From Acidobacteriota bacterium (GTDB lineage: Bacteria > Acidobacteriota > Terriglobia > UBA7540), in contig PLWR01000255.1 in NCBI GenBank assembly GCA_003165615.1, forward strand, positions 1 to 15,515: 15,515 nucleotides of DNA, given 5' to 3'. Below, in pieces: positions 1 through 6,743 of the stretch. The first letter of the stretch is position 1; each line of letters begins with the position of its first letter. A program made the position numbers and the translations under genes. A model generated the notes under the pieces. The model was not told where the DNA came from. It ran no database searches and saw only the letters and a list, made by a program, of their open reading frames with translations.

Positions 1-80
1 AATCGCGGCGAGTTTCGAATTTCGAGTTTCGATTTTCCCATTTCTCTCGCTCGTCACTCGTCACTGGTCACATGTCACTG
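1..80. repeat. GAGTTTCGA palindrome element, copy A (cut by window edge)
   Basis: Positions 1-35 match, in reverse complement, the left arm of copy C (about 4158-4196). The first 15 bases are identical, and most of the following 20 agree with one gap. It continues into a CGTCACT tandem (52-58, 59-65) and further GTCAC words up to 80. It sits directly before the ribosome-binding site of the transporter starting at 100. Only one half is present; the other half would lie left of the window. Confidence 0.7.
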
Positions 81-99
81 CGTTTGAGGAGAGGAAACA

Positions 100-1368
100 T
101 TGAGCTTCACCGAGCGCCTGGCGGAAATTCGCACCGGATTTGAACGCGCCTTTTGGGTGGCGAATTTCACGGAGTTATTCGAACGCCTCGCCTACTACGG
201 CGCCAGCGCGGTGCTGGCCATTTACCTGACCGAACAATTGCACTTTTCCAAGGAACTCACCGGTTGGATGATGGGGACCTTCGGATTCGTCGTGTGGCTC
301 TTGCCGGTGCTGGGTGGGACGCTCGCGGACCGCTTCGGTTTTCGCCGCGCGCTGATGTTTGCGTACCTGGTCATGACCGTTGGGTATTTTCTCCTCGGTT
401 CACTTTCGGCCCCATGGATGCAAACGACGCGGCAGGCATTGGGCGACCGGTGGCTGGTGTTCGGCATCCTGATGATTCCGGCGCTCGGACCCGCCGTGGT
501 CAAGCCCTGCGTGGCGGGAACAACGGCGCGTGCTTCGGCGGAGAACGTCCGCTCCATTGGCTATTCCATCTATTACACGCTCGTAAATATTGGCGGGACG
601 CTTGGCCCCATGATGGCCTGGCTGGTGCGCAAACGCTTGGGTTGGGGCATCGAAAGCGTCTTCCGCGTTTCCGCCCTGAGTGTGTTCCTGATGTTCGTGG
701 TCACGCTGCTGTTTTTCCGCGAACCGGCGCGGTCAGGGGAGCAGAAGGTGGCGAGCGTCGCCGATGCACTTAAGAACATGCTGGTGGTGCTGGCCAATTT
801 CCGCTTCGTGCTATTTTTGCTGATCTTCTCGAGCTTCTACATCGTATTTTGGCAGGAATTCATCTCCGCCCCCCTATTCCTGCGCGGCTATGTGAATCCC
901 AATGCCAATGTCGACCTGGTGCTTTCCGTTGATGCGCTGGCGGTGATCTGCTTCCAGATTCTGGTGAGCTACTTGACGCGGAAAATCCCCACATTTCCGG
1001 CGATGACCCTGGGTCTGGTGATTTCAAGCCTGGCGTGGTTGATTCTGGTGTTCTTTCCCACGACGCTGGGGCTCATCGCTGCGTTAATTGTGCTAGCCCT
1101 TGGCGAAATGACCCAATCGGCGCGCTACTACGAATATATCTCCAGGCTTGCACCACCGGGCCAGCAAGGGCTCTATATGGGTTATGCTTTTCTGCCCATC
1201 GCCATCGGATATTTCATTGCCGGCCCGTTAGGCGGATACCTTCTCCATGAGTTCGGCGACGTCCTGCACCGGCCCCGGCAGATGTGGTGGGTGGTCACGG
1301 CAATAGGACTGGTTGGCGCGGTGCTGATGGTGATTTACGATAAGGTTTTCAAGCCGGCGGAGGGATAG
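100..1368 (+). CDS. POT/PTR-like MFS transporter (peptide-type symporter)
   Basis: A 422-residue polytopic protein of the major facilitator superfamily. Residues 25-34 (E25, E28, R29, Y32, Y33, G34) fit the ExxER...YYG signature of helix 1 in proton-dependent oligopeptide transporters. GGTLADRFGFRR is the MFS loop 2-3 motif, and YYTLVNIGGTLGP resembles the second PTR2 signature (FYxxxNxGS). By family knowledge it would import di- or tripeptides or related solutes with protons across the inner membrane; the substrate here is not determined. It is shorter than many POTs, which can carry two extra helices. The start is a TTG placed 5 bases after AGAGG inside a purine-rich GAGGAGAGGAAA stretch, and no in-frame ATG fits better. 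It is followed after 53 bases by an M24 peptidase, a pairing that suggests peptide use. Confidence 0.85.
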   Translation: MSFTERLAEIRTGFERAFWVANFTELFERLAYYGASAVLAIYLTEQLHFSKELTGWMMGTFGFVVWLLPVLGGTLADRFGFRRALMFAYLVMTVGYFLLGSLSAPWMQTTRQALGDRWLVFGILMIPALGPAVVKPCVAGTTARASAENVRSIGYSIYYTLVNIGGTLGPMMAWLVRKRLGWGIESVFRVSALSVFLMFVVTLLFFREPARSGEQKVASVADALKNMLVVLANFRFVLFLLIFSSFYIVFWQEFISAPLFLRGYVNPNANVDLVLSVDALAVICFQILVSYLTRKIPTFPAMTLGLVISSLAWLILVFFPTTLGLIAALIVLALGEMTQSARYYEYISRLAPPGQQGLYMGYAFLPIAIGYFIAGPLGGYLLHEFGDVLHRPRQMWWVVTAIGLVGAVLMVIYDKVFKPAEG

Positions 1369-1406
1369 GGGCGGGCGACCAATGGTGGCTCGATTTGGCA
1401 GACACG

Positions 1407-1413
1407 AAGGAGG
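1407..1413 (+). promoter_or_regulatory. Shine-Dalgarno site deciding the M24 peptidase start
   Basis: AAGGAGG is a near-perfect Shine-Dalgarno site 8 bases before the ATG at 1422. An in-frame TTG at 1395 lies upstream of this site and would place the Shine-Dalgarno inside the gene, so 1422 is the better start. Confidence 0.85.
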
Positions 1414-1421
1414 ACTTTCCC

Positions 1422-2600
1422 ATGAACCTTGAGGCAATCCAAGCGGCATTGCGCGAAGCCAACCTTGACGGATGGCTGTTCTACGACCACCACCGTCGTG
1501 ATCCCATTGCCTACCGCGTGCTCATTATTAACCCCGTGATGTGTACTCGCCGTTGGTACTATGTTATTCCTAAAGAAGGGGAGCCGGCGAAGTTAGTGCA
1601 CCGAATCGAGGCGCAGAACCTGGCGGGTCTGCCGGGCACGGAGGAGCGGTATTCTTCCTGGCGCGAGCAACGCGAAGGGCTCAGCCGGCTGCTGCACGGT
1701 CGGAAGCGCGTCGCCATGCAATACTCCGCCTTGAACAATATTCCCTACGTGGGACTGGTGGACGCAGGCACGGTGGAGTTGGTGCAGAGTTGCGGAGTGG
1801 AAGTGGTTTCTTCGGCTGACCTAGTGCAACAGTTTGAGTCGTGCTGGTCTGAGGAGCAATGGCAGTCGCACCTGACTGCTGGTAAGGTGGTACACGAATC
1901 GGTGCGAAGGGCGTTCGCGGCCATTCGTGATGCGGTGCGCGCCGGCAAGGAGATCAGCGAATACGATGTGCAGCAGGAAATGGTTCGAGTTTTCGAGGCC
2001 GGCAGCCTCGTTGCCGACGAACCTCCCTGCGTGGCGGTGAACGCCAACTCCGCCAATCCGCACTATTCGCCGCCGACGGAAGGGTCACTGCCCATTCACG
2101 CGGGGGATTTGGTGCTGATAGACGTGTGGGGCAAAATGAACAAGTCCGGCGCCGTCTATTTCGATATCACCTGGATGGGGTACGTGGGCGAAAAAGTTCC
2201 GGAGCAATACACCAAAGTTTTTGACGTGGTCGGAGAGGCCCGCGACACTGCTATTTACCTGGTGCAGAATTCCTTGCAGGCGGGGCGCATCCTTTATGGT
2301 TACCAGGTTGACGATGCGGCGCGCGAGGTCATTGAGCGGAAGGGGTATGGTACTTTCTTTGTACACCGCACGGGACACTCGATTGGTGAAGATGTGCACG
2401 GCAATGGCGCCAACATGGATAACTTTGAAACCCACGACGAGCGCCGGATTATCTCCCGCACCTGCTTTTCCATTGAGCCCGGAATTTATTTGCATGATTT
2501 CGGTATCCGCAGCGAGGTCAATGTGTTTACAGGCGCCCGCGATGCTTGCGTGACCGGGGAAATTCAAAAAGCGATCGTGCCCATCCTTGCCGCATCTTGA
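1422..2600 (+). CDS. M24 family metallopeptidase (Xaa-Pro aminopeptidase/dipeptidase-like)
   Basis: A 392-residue cytosolic-looking protein without a signal peptide. It has a variable N-terminal creatinase-type domain (about 1-150) and a C-terminal pita-bread M24 domain. All five dinuclear-metal ligands are present in order: D234 (LIDVWG), D248 (YFDITW), H319 (HRTGHSIG), E352 (SIEPGIY) and E365 (RSEVNVF). The family usually removes an N-terminal residue next to proline or splits Xaa-Pro dipeptides using Mn, Co or Zn. Full conservation argues for an active hydrolase, though some M24 members are creatinases or lyases. It follows the POT-like transporter on the same strand with a 53-base gap, consistent with an operon in which imported peptides are hydrolysed. 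Exact specificity cannot be read from the sequence. Confidence 0.9.
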   Translation: MNLEAIQAALREANLDGWLFYDHHRRDPIAYRVLIINPVMCTRRWYYVIPKEGEPAKLVHRIEAQNLAGLPGTEERYSSWREQREGLSRLLHGRKRVAMQYSALNNIPYVGLVDAGTVELVQSCGVEVVSSADLVQQFESCWSEEQWQSHLTAGKVVHESVRRAFAAIRDAVRAGKEISEYDVQQEMVRVFEAGSLVADEPPCVAVNANSANPHYSPPTEGSLPIHAGDLVLIDVWGKMNKSGAVYFDITWMGYVGEKVPEQYTKVFDVVGEARDTAIYLVQNSLQAGRILYGYQVDDAAREVIERKGYGTFFVHRTGHSIGEDVHGNGANMDNFETHDERRIISRTCFSIEPGIYLHDFGIRSEVNVFTGARDACVTGEIQKAIVPILAAS

Positions 2601-2625
2601 TAAGGTGTGTTACGTTGGAAGATGC

Positions 2626-2678
2626 GGAGCAGGATTCAGGATTCACGATTTGGGGCCTAAATCCTGAATCCTTGCTCC
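2626..2678 (+). repeat. GATTCAG-word hairpin between the peptidase and the next gene
   Basis: AGGATTCAGGATT (2631-2643) is the exact reverse complement of AATCCTGAATCCT (2660-2672). The stem extends with GGAGC (2626-2630) against GCTCC (2674-2678) around one bulged base. A further AATCCTG copy follows just before the ATG at 2694. There is no T tract, so a classical terminator is not obvious. The design, a palindrome made of a short repeated word ending next to a start codon, resembles the GAGTTTCGA elements nearby. Confidence 0.75.
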
Positions 2679-2693
2679 TAAATCCTGTTTCCT

Positions 2694-3110
2694 ATGGCGA
2701 ACAAAGTAGCGCAAGAAACAATTTCCCGTCCTGCCCAACCCAAGCTGACAACCTTGGTGCGGTTGTGTGTTGCGGCGTGGGTTGTGCCGGGCCTGGGCCA
2801 CTTCCTGCTTGGCCGCAAGTGGCGCGCGCTAATCTTGTTCGTCTCGATTGTGACGATGTTCTTGATGGGCATCGCCATGCAAGGCGAGTTCTTCACGACC
2901 AGTTCGGGATCTTATCTCCAAACGCTTGGTTATTACGGTGAGTTGTGCGTGGGCCTGGCCATGCCGGCGGCGCGCTTTTTCGGCTATGCGGGCGGCAATC
3001 CGCTCTTTGTGAGCGCTGACTTTGGGACGGCCTATCTGGTGGCGGCCGGGATGCTGAACACGCTAACCATTCTCGATACTTACGACATTGCCATGGGCCG
3101 CAAGCCTTAA
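2694..3110 (+). CDS. Small multi-span membrane protein (TM2-like / DUF6677-type)
   Basis: A 138-residue protein with a short polar N-terminus (1-18) and three to four predicted membrane segments (about 21-38, 44-62, 79-97, 108-128). The first two are joined by PGLGHFLLGRKWRAL (32-46), the kind of Gly/Pro turn plus basic hairpin seen in TM2-domain proteins. I associate it from memory with DUF6677-type acidobacterial proteins; that name is tentative and no function is known. The C-terminus ends in a polar DTYDIAMGRKP tail. No clear Shine-Dalgarno precedes the ATG; the upstream bases belong to a GATTCAG-type hairpin. It lies in a same-strand run leading to NfeD and flotillin, so a membrane-organising role is possible but unproven. 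Confidence 0.75.
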   Translation: MANKVAQETISRPAQPKLTTLVRLCVAAWVVPGLGHFLLGRKWRALILFVSIVTMFLMGIAMQGEFFTTSSGSYLQTLGYYGELCVGLAMPAARFFGYAGGNPLFVSADFGTAYLVAAGMLNTLTILDTYDIAMGRKP

Positions 3111-3123
3111 GGGCAGTTAAGAG

Positions 3124-3245
3124 TGACGAGCAACCGAAAGCCGAAACTCGAAACTCGAAATTCGAAACTCGCTGCGATTTTCGAGTTTCGAGTTTCGAGT
3201 TTCGGCTCTTTCTAGCTTATCACTCGTCGCTCCTCACCTGTCACG
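3124..3245. repeat. GAGTTTCGA palindrome element, copy B
   Basis: A long imperfect palindrome in the gap between two membrane-protein genes. Positions 3140-3160 are the exact reverse complement of 3186-3206 (21 base pairs). Both arms consist of repeats of the 9-base word CGAAACTCG or its complement, and the 25-base centre can pair partly as well. The palindrome is flanked on the left by GTGACGAG and on the right by CACTCGTCGCTC...GTCAC. Its right end lies about 10 bases before the ATG at 3256. Confidence 0.85.
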
Positions 3246-3255
3246 GGACTCTAAT

Positions 3256-3429
3256 ATGGCTGTACCACATTTCTCCGCAATGCTCCTGTTCTCCCTGCTG
3301 GTCTCCGTTGTGTTCGGAGTCCTGAGCAAGAACACACCCCGCGAACGTTTTGTGTATGGCGCCAAGGTGTTTGTGGCCTTTGTAGGCGTGGCGTTGGTGC
3401 TCGGTTGGATCATGTACCCCGTGCCTTGA
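3256..3429 (+). CDS. 57-residue two-span membrane protein of unknown function
   Basis: An ATG-to-TGA frame of 57 codons. It encodes two strongly hydrophobic segments (about residues 6-24 and 35-53) separated by a charged turn, KNTPRERFVYG. The C-terminus is short (MYPVP). The hydrophobic-charged-hydrophobic layout and the position between two membrane-protein genes on the same strand support a real gene. The ribosome-binding site is weak (GGGA about 9 bases upstream), as for its neighbour at 2694. I recall similar short proteins next to this type of TM2-like gene in Acidobacteria, but cannot confirm it here. By location it may be a small partner of the NfeD/flotillin system. No catalytic residues are apparent. 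Confidence 0.65.
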   Translation: MAVPHFSAMLLFSLLVSVVFGVLSKNTPRERFVYGAKVFVAFVGVALVLGWIMYPVP

Positions 3430-3581
3430 ATCCCCTGGACAAAAACACCCTCGGCGGGCCAACTCGCCTTGACTTCGCCGCAGACCGGCCTTAGAGTAGC
3501 CGTCGCTGCGTGCGATATCGTCCTTTCCGCGACAGCTCCTCGCGAGGGGCGATGCACTTTCCTGATGCAGAGGCTATTGAC

Positions 3582-4124
3582 ATGATTCTCCTGGCAAGCA
3601 CATCGGCGTTTGTTACCTTCCTGGCAATTGCGGTATTCGGCTTTATTTTTGTGATCGCCAGTTCCATTCTGGGTGATGTGTTCGACCACGGTGACTTTGG
3701 GCACGACGCCGACGGCCATGGCGGAGGCCCCAGCCTCCTGAGCAGCCGCATCCTGAGCGTTTTCGTGACCGCGTTTGGAAGTTTCGGCGCCATTGGCATT
3801 CACCTCGGCTTCGGGGTAGGCGTGAGCACGATGATGGGCTTTGGAGGGGGAGTGCTGTTCGCGGGAGTGATTTATATTTTCGCCAGTTTTCTTTACAGCC
3901 AACAAGCCTCCAGCCACGTGCGCACCGGTGACCTGGCAGGCGCCGTGGCGCAGGTCAGCGTCGCCATTCCCAAAGGGGGAGTGGGCCAGGTGCGCTGTAC
4001 GCTGGGCGACACGGTGGTGGAGAAGGTCGCCCGCGCGGCGGGTAACGAGGAGATTCCGGTCAACACTCTGGTGAAAATCAATTCCATCGTCGGAGATGTC
4101 GTTGTGGTGAATCGCGCTGAGTAA
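3582..4124 (+). CDS. NfeD-like membrane protein with OB-fold C-terminus
   Basis: A 180-residue protein with a first membrane helix (about 5-30), a His/Asp/Gly-rich loop (32-49, with H36, H41 and H46), two more helices (about 55-78 and 83-104) and a soluble beta-rich tail (about 112-178). The tail looks like the OB-fold domain of the NfeD/YqiJ/YuaF group. Such proteins are encoded beside flotillins and are thought to act with them in membrane microdomains. The flotillin starts 157 bases downstream on the same strand, which matches. The chosen ATG at 3582 has AGAGG 8 bases upstream and begins directly with the helix. In-frame starts at 3510 and 3552 would add a polar, non-conserved-looking extension. 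The His-rich loop might bind metal, which is inference only. Confidence 0.85.
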   Translation: MILLASTSAFVTFLAIAVFGFIFVIASSILGDVFDHGDFGHDADGHGGGPSLLSSRILSVFVTAFGSFGAIGIHLGFGVGVSTMMGFGGGVLFAGVIYIFASFLYSQQASSHVRTGDLAGAVAQVSVAIPKGGVGQVRCTLGDTVVEKVARAAGNEEIPVNTLVKINSIVGDVVVVNRAE

Positions 4125-4134
4125 AGAGATCGTG

Positions 4135-4260
4135 GCCAGTGACGAGCAACCGAAAGATGAAAATCGAAACTGGAAATTCGAAAACTCGCCGCGATTTTCG
4201 AGTTTCGATTTTCGAATTTTGGCCCTTGCTGGCACGTCACGTGTTACTCGTGACCCGCCA
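4135..4260. repeat. GAGTTTCGA palindrome element, copy C
   Basis: The gap between the NfeD-like and flotillin genes is almost filled by a third copy. GAAAATCGAAACT (4159-4171) is the exact reverse complement of AGTTTCGATTTTC (4201-4213), with further partial pairing through the CTCGCCGCGA centre. The left flank GTGACGAGCAACCGAAAG (4139-4156) is nearly the same as in copy B. The right flank contains a GTCACG/CGTGAC hairpin (4236-4254). It ends 9 bases before the flotillin Shine-Dalgarno site. Confidence 0.85.
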
Positions 4261-4269
4261 CTTTCCCTC

Positions 4270-4275
4270 AGGAGG
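4270..4275 (+). promoter_or_regulatory. Shine-Dalgarno site deciding the flotillin start
   Basis: AGGAGG lies 6 bases before the ATG at 4282 and directly abuts an ATG at 4276. The spacing favours 4282. An open frame running up from 4132 is just read-through of the palindrome element. Confidence 0.85.
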
Positions 4276-4281
4276 ATGATC

Positions 4282-5856
4282 ATGCCCTTTCCGCCGTTTA
4301 TTATTGTTCTGGCAGCATTTGCTGCCATCGCGCTGCTGGTCGCGATTTCCCGCTTTGCCAAGAATTACATCAAAGTGCCACCCAACGCGGTGGCGATCTT
4401 CAGTGGCCGCCACCACAAGCTGCCCGACGGCCGCATCATTGGTTATCGCATGGTGCGCGGCGGCGCGGCATTTCGCTGGCCCTTGCTGGAGCAGGTAGAT
4501 TACCTCTCCCTCAACGTCTTTACGATTCCACTTGAAATCAAGCGCGCTTATACGCTCAAGGGCGTTCCCATTGCTGTGAAGGCCGTGGCTAACGTGAAGA
4601 TCAAGGGCGATGACCTGTCGCTCTCGGCGGCCGGGGAGCGCTTTCTGGGTATGCCGCATGACACCATCCAGAAAGTGATCTTTCAAACCCTGGAAGGCCA
4701 TTTGCGGTCGATCCTGGGCACACTGACGGTGGAAGAGGTGAACAGTGACCGTGCCAGTTTCGCCCAGAAGCTGACCTCAGAAGCGGCGCTGGATCTGGAG
4801 CGTATGGGCATTGGCGTGGACGTGCTGACGATTCAGGACATCAGCGATGAGGAAGGCTATCTCGACGCGCTGGGCAAGAAGCGTACCGCGGAAGTCAAGC
4901 GCGATGGAACCATTGGTGAGGCGGAGGCCACCCGCGACGCCAAGATCAAATCCGCCCTGGCGATGCAAGAAGGTGAGAAGGCAAAGTTCGATGCGGACGC
5001 CAACATTTCCAGCGCGAATCGTGAGTTCCAGGTAAGGCAGGCGCAATACCAGGCCGAAATTGAAATGGAAAAGGCCAAATCCGCGCAGGCCGGGCCCCTG
5101 GCGAATGCGAAGGCGAAGCAGGCGGTGGTGGCCGAAGAGGTGCGCGTGGAGAAGACACGCACCCAGGAACAGATCTCCGTGCAGGAACAGGAAGTCCTGC
5201 GCAAGCAGCAAGAGCTCGAGGCGACAGTAATCAAGCCGGCAGAGGCGGAGCGGCAGGCGGCCATTGTGCGCGCCGAAGCCAAGAAGCAGGCGGCGATTCT
5301 GGAAGCCGAAGGCCAGAAGTCTGCGCAGATCGCGCTGGCAGAGGCGCAACAGGAAAAGTTAAAGCAGGAAGGTTTGGGACGCGCGGCGGCGGTGGAAGCG
5401 GAAGGCCGGGCGGAAGCGTCGAAGATCGAGGCCATGGGCTTGGCGCAAGCGCGCGCCATTGAAGCGCAAGGCTTGGCGGAAGCGCAGGCCATCCTGAAAA
5501 AAGCGGAAGCGTGGCGGCAGTTTAACGACGCGGCCAAGCTGCAAACGCTGCTGGAGAAACTGCCGAGCGTGCTGCAAGCTTCGGCGGGGATATTTGGCGC
5601 AGTGGCGGCGCCGCTCGGCAACATCGATAAAGTGGTGGTGATTGAACAGGGCAACGGCACGCAGGGCAACGGCACCGGAGGTATCGGGCGCATCGCGCAA
5701 GCGGGGCCGGCGCTGGTCTTCGGTTTGCTCCAACAACTCCAGGCGCTGGGGTTGGATATTCCCACGGTACTTTCGCAACTCGGCGTGGATACGAAGTTGG
5801 CCGCGACGCTGAAGCCCGCGGCGCCCAAGGCGGAAGAGAGCGGAGATAAGAAATAG
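4282..5856 (+). CDS. Flotillin-like SPFH protein (YuaG/FloT type)
   Basis: A 524-residue protein with an N-terminal membrane segment (about 6-22) and an SPFH/band-7 domain (about 27-205), including the VPPNAVAIFSGR entry and the conserved late strand VLTIQDISDEEGY. A long Ala/Glu-rich coiled coil follows (about 205-430) with repeated AEA/EAEG/EAQG units typical of flotillins. The tail (430-524) has a Gly/Asn-rich patch and ends in charged residues. Flotillins form oligomeric scaffolds on the inner face of the membrane and organise functional microdomains. The neighbouring NfeD-like gene upstream on the same strand matches the known yuaF-yuaG arrangement. The length is close to that of the family. 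The coiled coil creates long spurious antisense frames. Family assignment is secure; the client proteins are unknown. Confidence 0.95.
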   Translation: MPFPPFIIVLAAFAAIALLVAISRFAKNYIKVPPNAVAIFSGRHHKLPDGRIIGYRMVRGGAAFRWPLLEQVDYLSLNVFTIPLEIKRAYTLKGVPIAVKAVANVKIKGDDLSLSAAGERFLGMPHDTIQKVIFQTLEGHLRSILGTLTVEEVNSDRASFAQKLTSEAALDLERMGIGVDVLTIQDISDEEGYLDALGKKRTAEVKRDGTIGEAEATRDAKIKSALAMQEGEKAKFDADANISSANREFQVRQAQYQAEIEMEKAKSAQAGPLANAKAKQAVVAEEVRVEKTRTQEQISVQEQEVLRKQQELEATVIKPAEAERQAAIVRAEAKKQAAILEAEGQKSAQIALAEAQQEKLKQEGLGRAAAVEAEGRAEASKIEAMGLAQARAIEAQGLAEAQAILKKAEAWRQFNDAAKLQTLLEKLPSVLQASAGIFGAVAAPLGNIDKVVVIEQGNGTQGNGTGGIGRIAQAGPALVFGLLQQLQALGLDIPTVLSQLGVDTKLAATLKPAAPKAEESGDKK

Positions 5857-5904
5857 GCGGTCAGGAGGCTGCTTCTCAATTTGTTGCGGGTGACCCCCTC
5901 ATCC

Positions 5905-5936
5905 GGCGCTTCGCGCCACCCTCTCCCCCAGGGGAG
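5905..5936. terminator. GC-rich double hairpin after flotillin
   Basis: GGCGC-TTC-GCGCC (5905-5917) is followed by CTCCCC-CA-GGGGAG (5923-5936). They form two compact GC-rich stems about 50 bases after the flotillin stop. There is no T run, so rho-independent termination is only possible. The same bases form the left end of the nested repeat element that follows. Confidence 0.4.
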
Positions 5937-6202
5937 TCTGTGTGACAACTGCGAGCAATTGTAGGGGCCGGCTTAAGAGGTTGCGGAAAGACTCCTAAAT
6001 GCTGTCATCCTGAGCGAAGCGAAGGACCCCTGTAGTTGAATTTTCAAGCAGATACCGGGGTCCTTCCTTCGCGATGCTCAGGACCGGCTTTGCCTCCTCA
6101 GGATGACAGTTTGAGAGCTTTTTCCGCCGCCTGTGAAGCCCGCCGCCACATAGAGCATTACAACTCCGAGTTGTCACACAGACTCACAAGGGGCGAAGGT
6201 GG
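5916..6202. repeat. Nested inverted-repeat (MITE/REP-like) element
   Basis: This non-coding stretch fills most of the 422-base gap between flotillin and the next gene. The outer arms are a perfect 17-base inverted repeat, GAGTCTGTGTGACAACT (5934-5950) against 6169-6185, with weaker pairing out to CCACC/GGTGG at the ends. Inside lies a second inverted repeat: 5970-6014 against 6098-6140, centred on GCGGAAA...CTGTCATCCTGAG. Inside that, GAAGGACCCC (6021-6030) pairs with GGGGTCCTTC (6057-6066). No transposase or convincing frame is present. The inner arm matches the repeat at the window's right end. Confidence 0.8.
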
Positions 6203-6278
6203 TAAATTCAACTTATAGCTTTGCTGTGAACACCATAGGTATTCAAGACGCGGCGGAATTCATTTGAAGGCAGGATCA

Positions 6279-6743
6279 ATGGCGAGCATTCAACTATCTT
6301 CCACACTGCATGAGGCGGATGCCGAAGTGCTGGCCATCCATTGCAGCGATCACCGCTTCCAAGCCGGGTTTTACGAGTTCCTGAATAATAAATTGAACCT
6401 CGATGAAAATTACGACCTGCTGGTGCTGCCCGGCGGCCCGCAATGTTTGACGTTCGTGGAATACTTGCCGAAATTCTCCTGGGCGGGTTGGAAATGGTTT
6501 CGTTATTTGGTGGATGCCCATGACCTGAAGCGGCTGATTCTGATTCAGCATCAGGACTGTCTCTGGTACAACTCATTGCCGCTACACCTGCATTCTTCCC
6601 CGGAGCCGCGCCAGCGCCAGGAAGAAGACCTGCGGCGGGCGCAGGCGGCGCTGGCCAAAGAGCGCCCAGAGTTGAGCATCGAACTTTACTACGCGGGCTG
6701 GGATGCGAGCCGGCACGTTACCATCGAGGGGGTGGATGACTGA
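6279..6743 (+). CDS. Beta-carbonic-anhydrase-like zinc-site protein
   Basis: A 154-residue soluble protein. Residues 17-26 (VLAIHCSDHR) carry the CxDxR motif of beta-carbonic anhydrases with C22, D24 and R26. Residues 87-94 (LILIQHQDC) carry the HxxC motif with H91 and C94. Spacing and surrounding beta-strand patterns fit the Rossmann-like beta-CA fold, so a Cys2His(Asp) zinc site is expected. The usual VVRNAGN strand is replaced by LLVLPGGPQ, and HTDCG by HQDCLWY. It is also shorter than typical enzymes (about 200 residues). It may therefore hydrate CO2, act on another small molecule, or be a metal sensor. The ATG at 6279 follows GAAGGCAGGA; a TTG at 6264 is an alternative. Its stop overlaps the next start as TGATG, implying translational coupling to the membrane protein downstream. 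Confidence 0.7.
   Translation: MASIQLSSTLHEADAEVLAIHCSDHRFQAGFYEFLNNKLNLDENYDLLVLPGGPQCLTFVEYLPKFSWAGWKWFRYLVDAHDLKRLILIQHQDCLWYNSLPLHLHSSPEPRQRQEEDLRRAQAALAKERPELSIELYYAGWDASRHVTIEGVDD

Noticed and set aside
3577..3582. TTGACA as a -35 box
   Set aside because: It overlaps the NfeD-like start codon and has no suitable -10 downstream outside the gene.
1..4260. CRISPR array suggested by repeated GAGTTTCGA words
   Set aside because: Units are 9 bases, directly adjacent and palindromically arranged; there are no unique spacers and no cas genes.
3234..4361. 375-codon open frame on the minus strand
   Set aside because: It runs antisense through the 57-aa gene, NfeD-like gene and a palindrome, with a polar, low-complexity translation and no domain features.
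4857..5948. 363-codon open frame on the minus strand
   Set aside because: It is antisense to the flotillin coiled coil. The Ala/Ser-rich translation is what the reverse of Ala/Glu-repeat codons yields in a G+C-rich gene.
5995..6218. Two 60-codon frames on opposite strands
   Set aside because: Both lie inside the nested inverted-repeat element and translate its arms.
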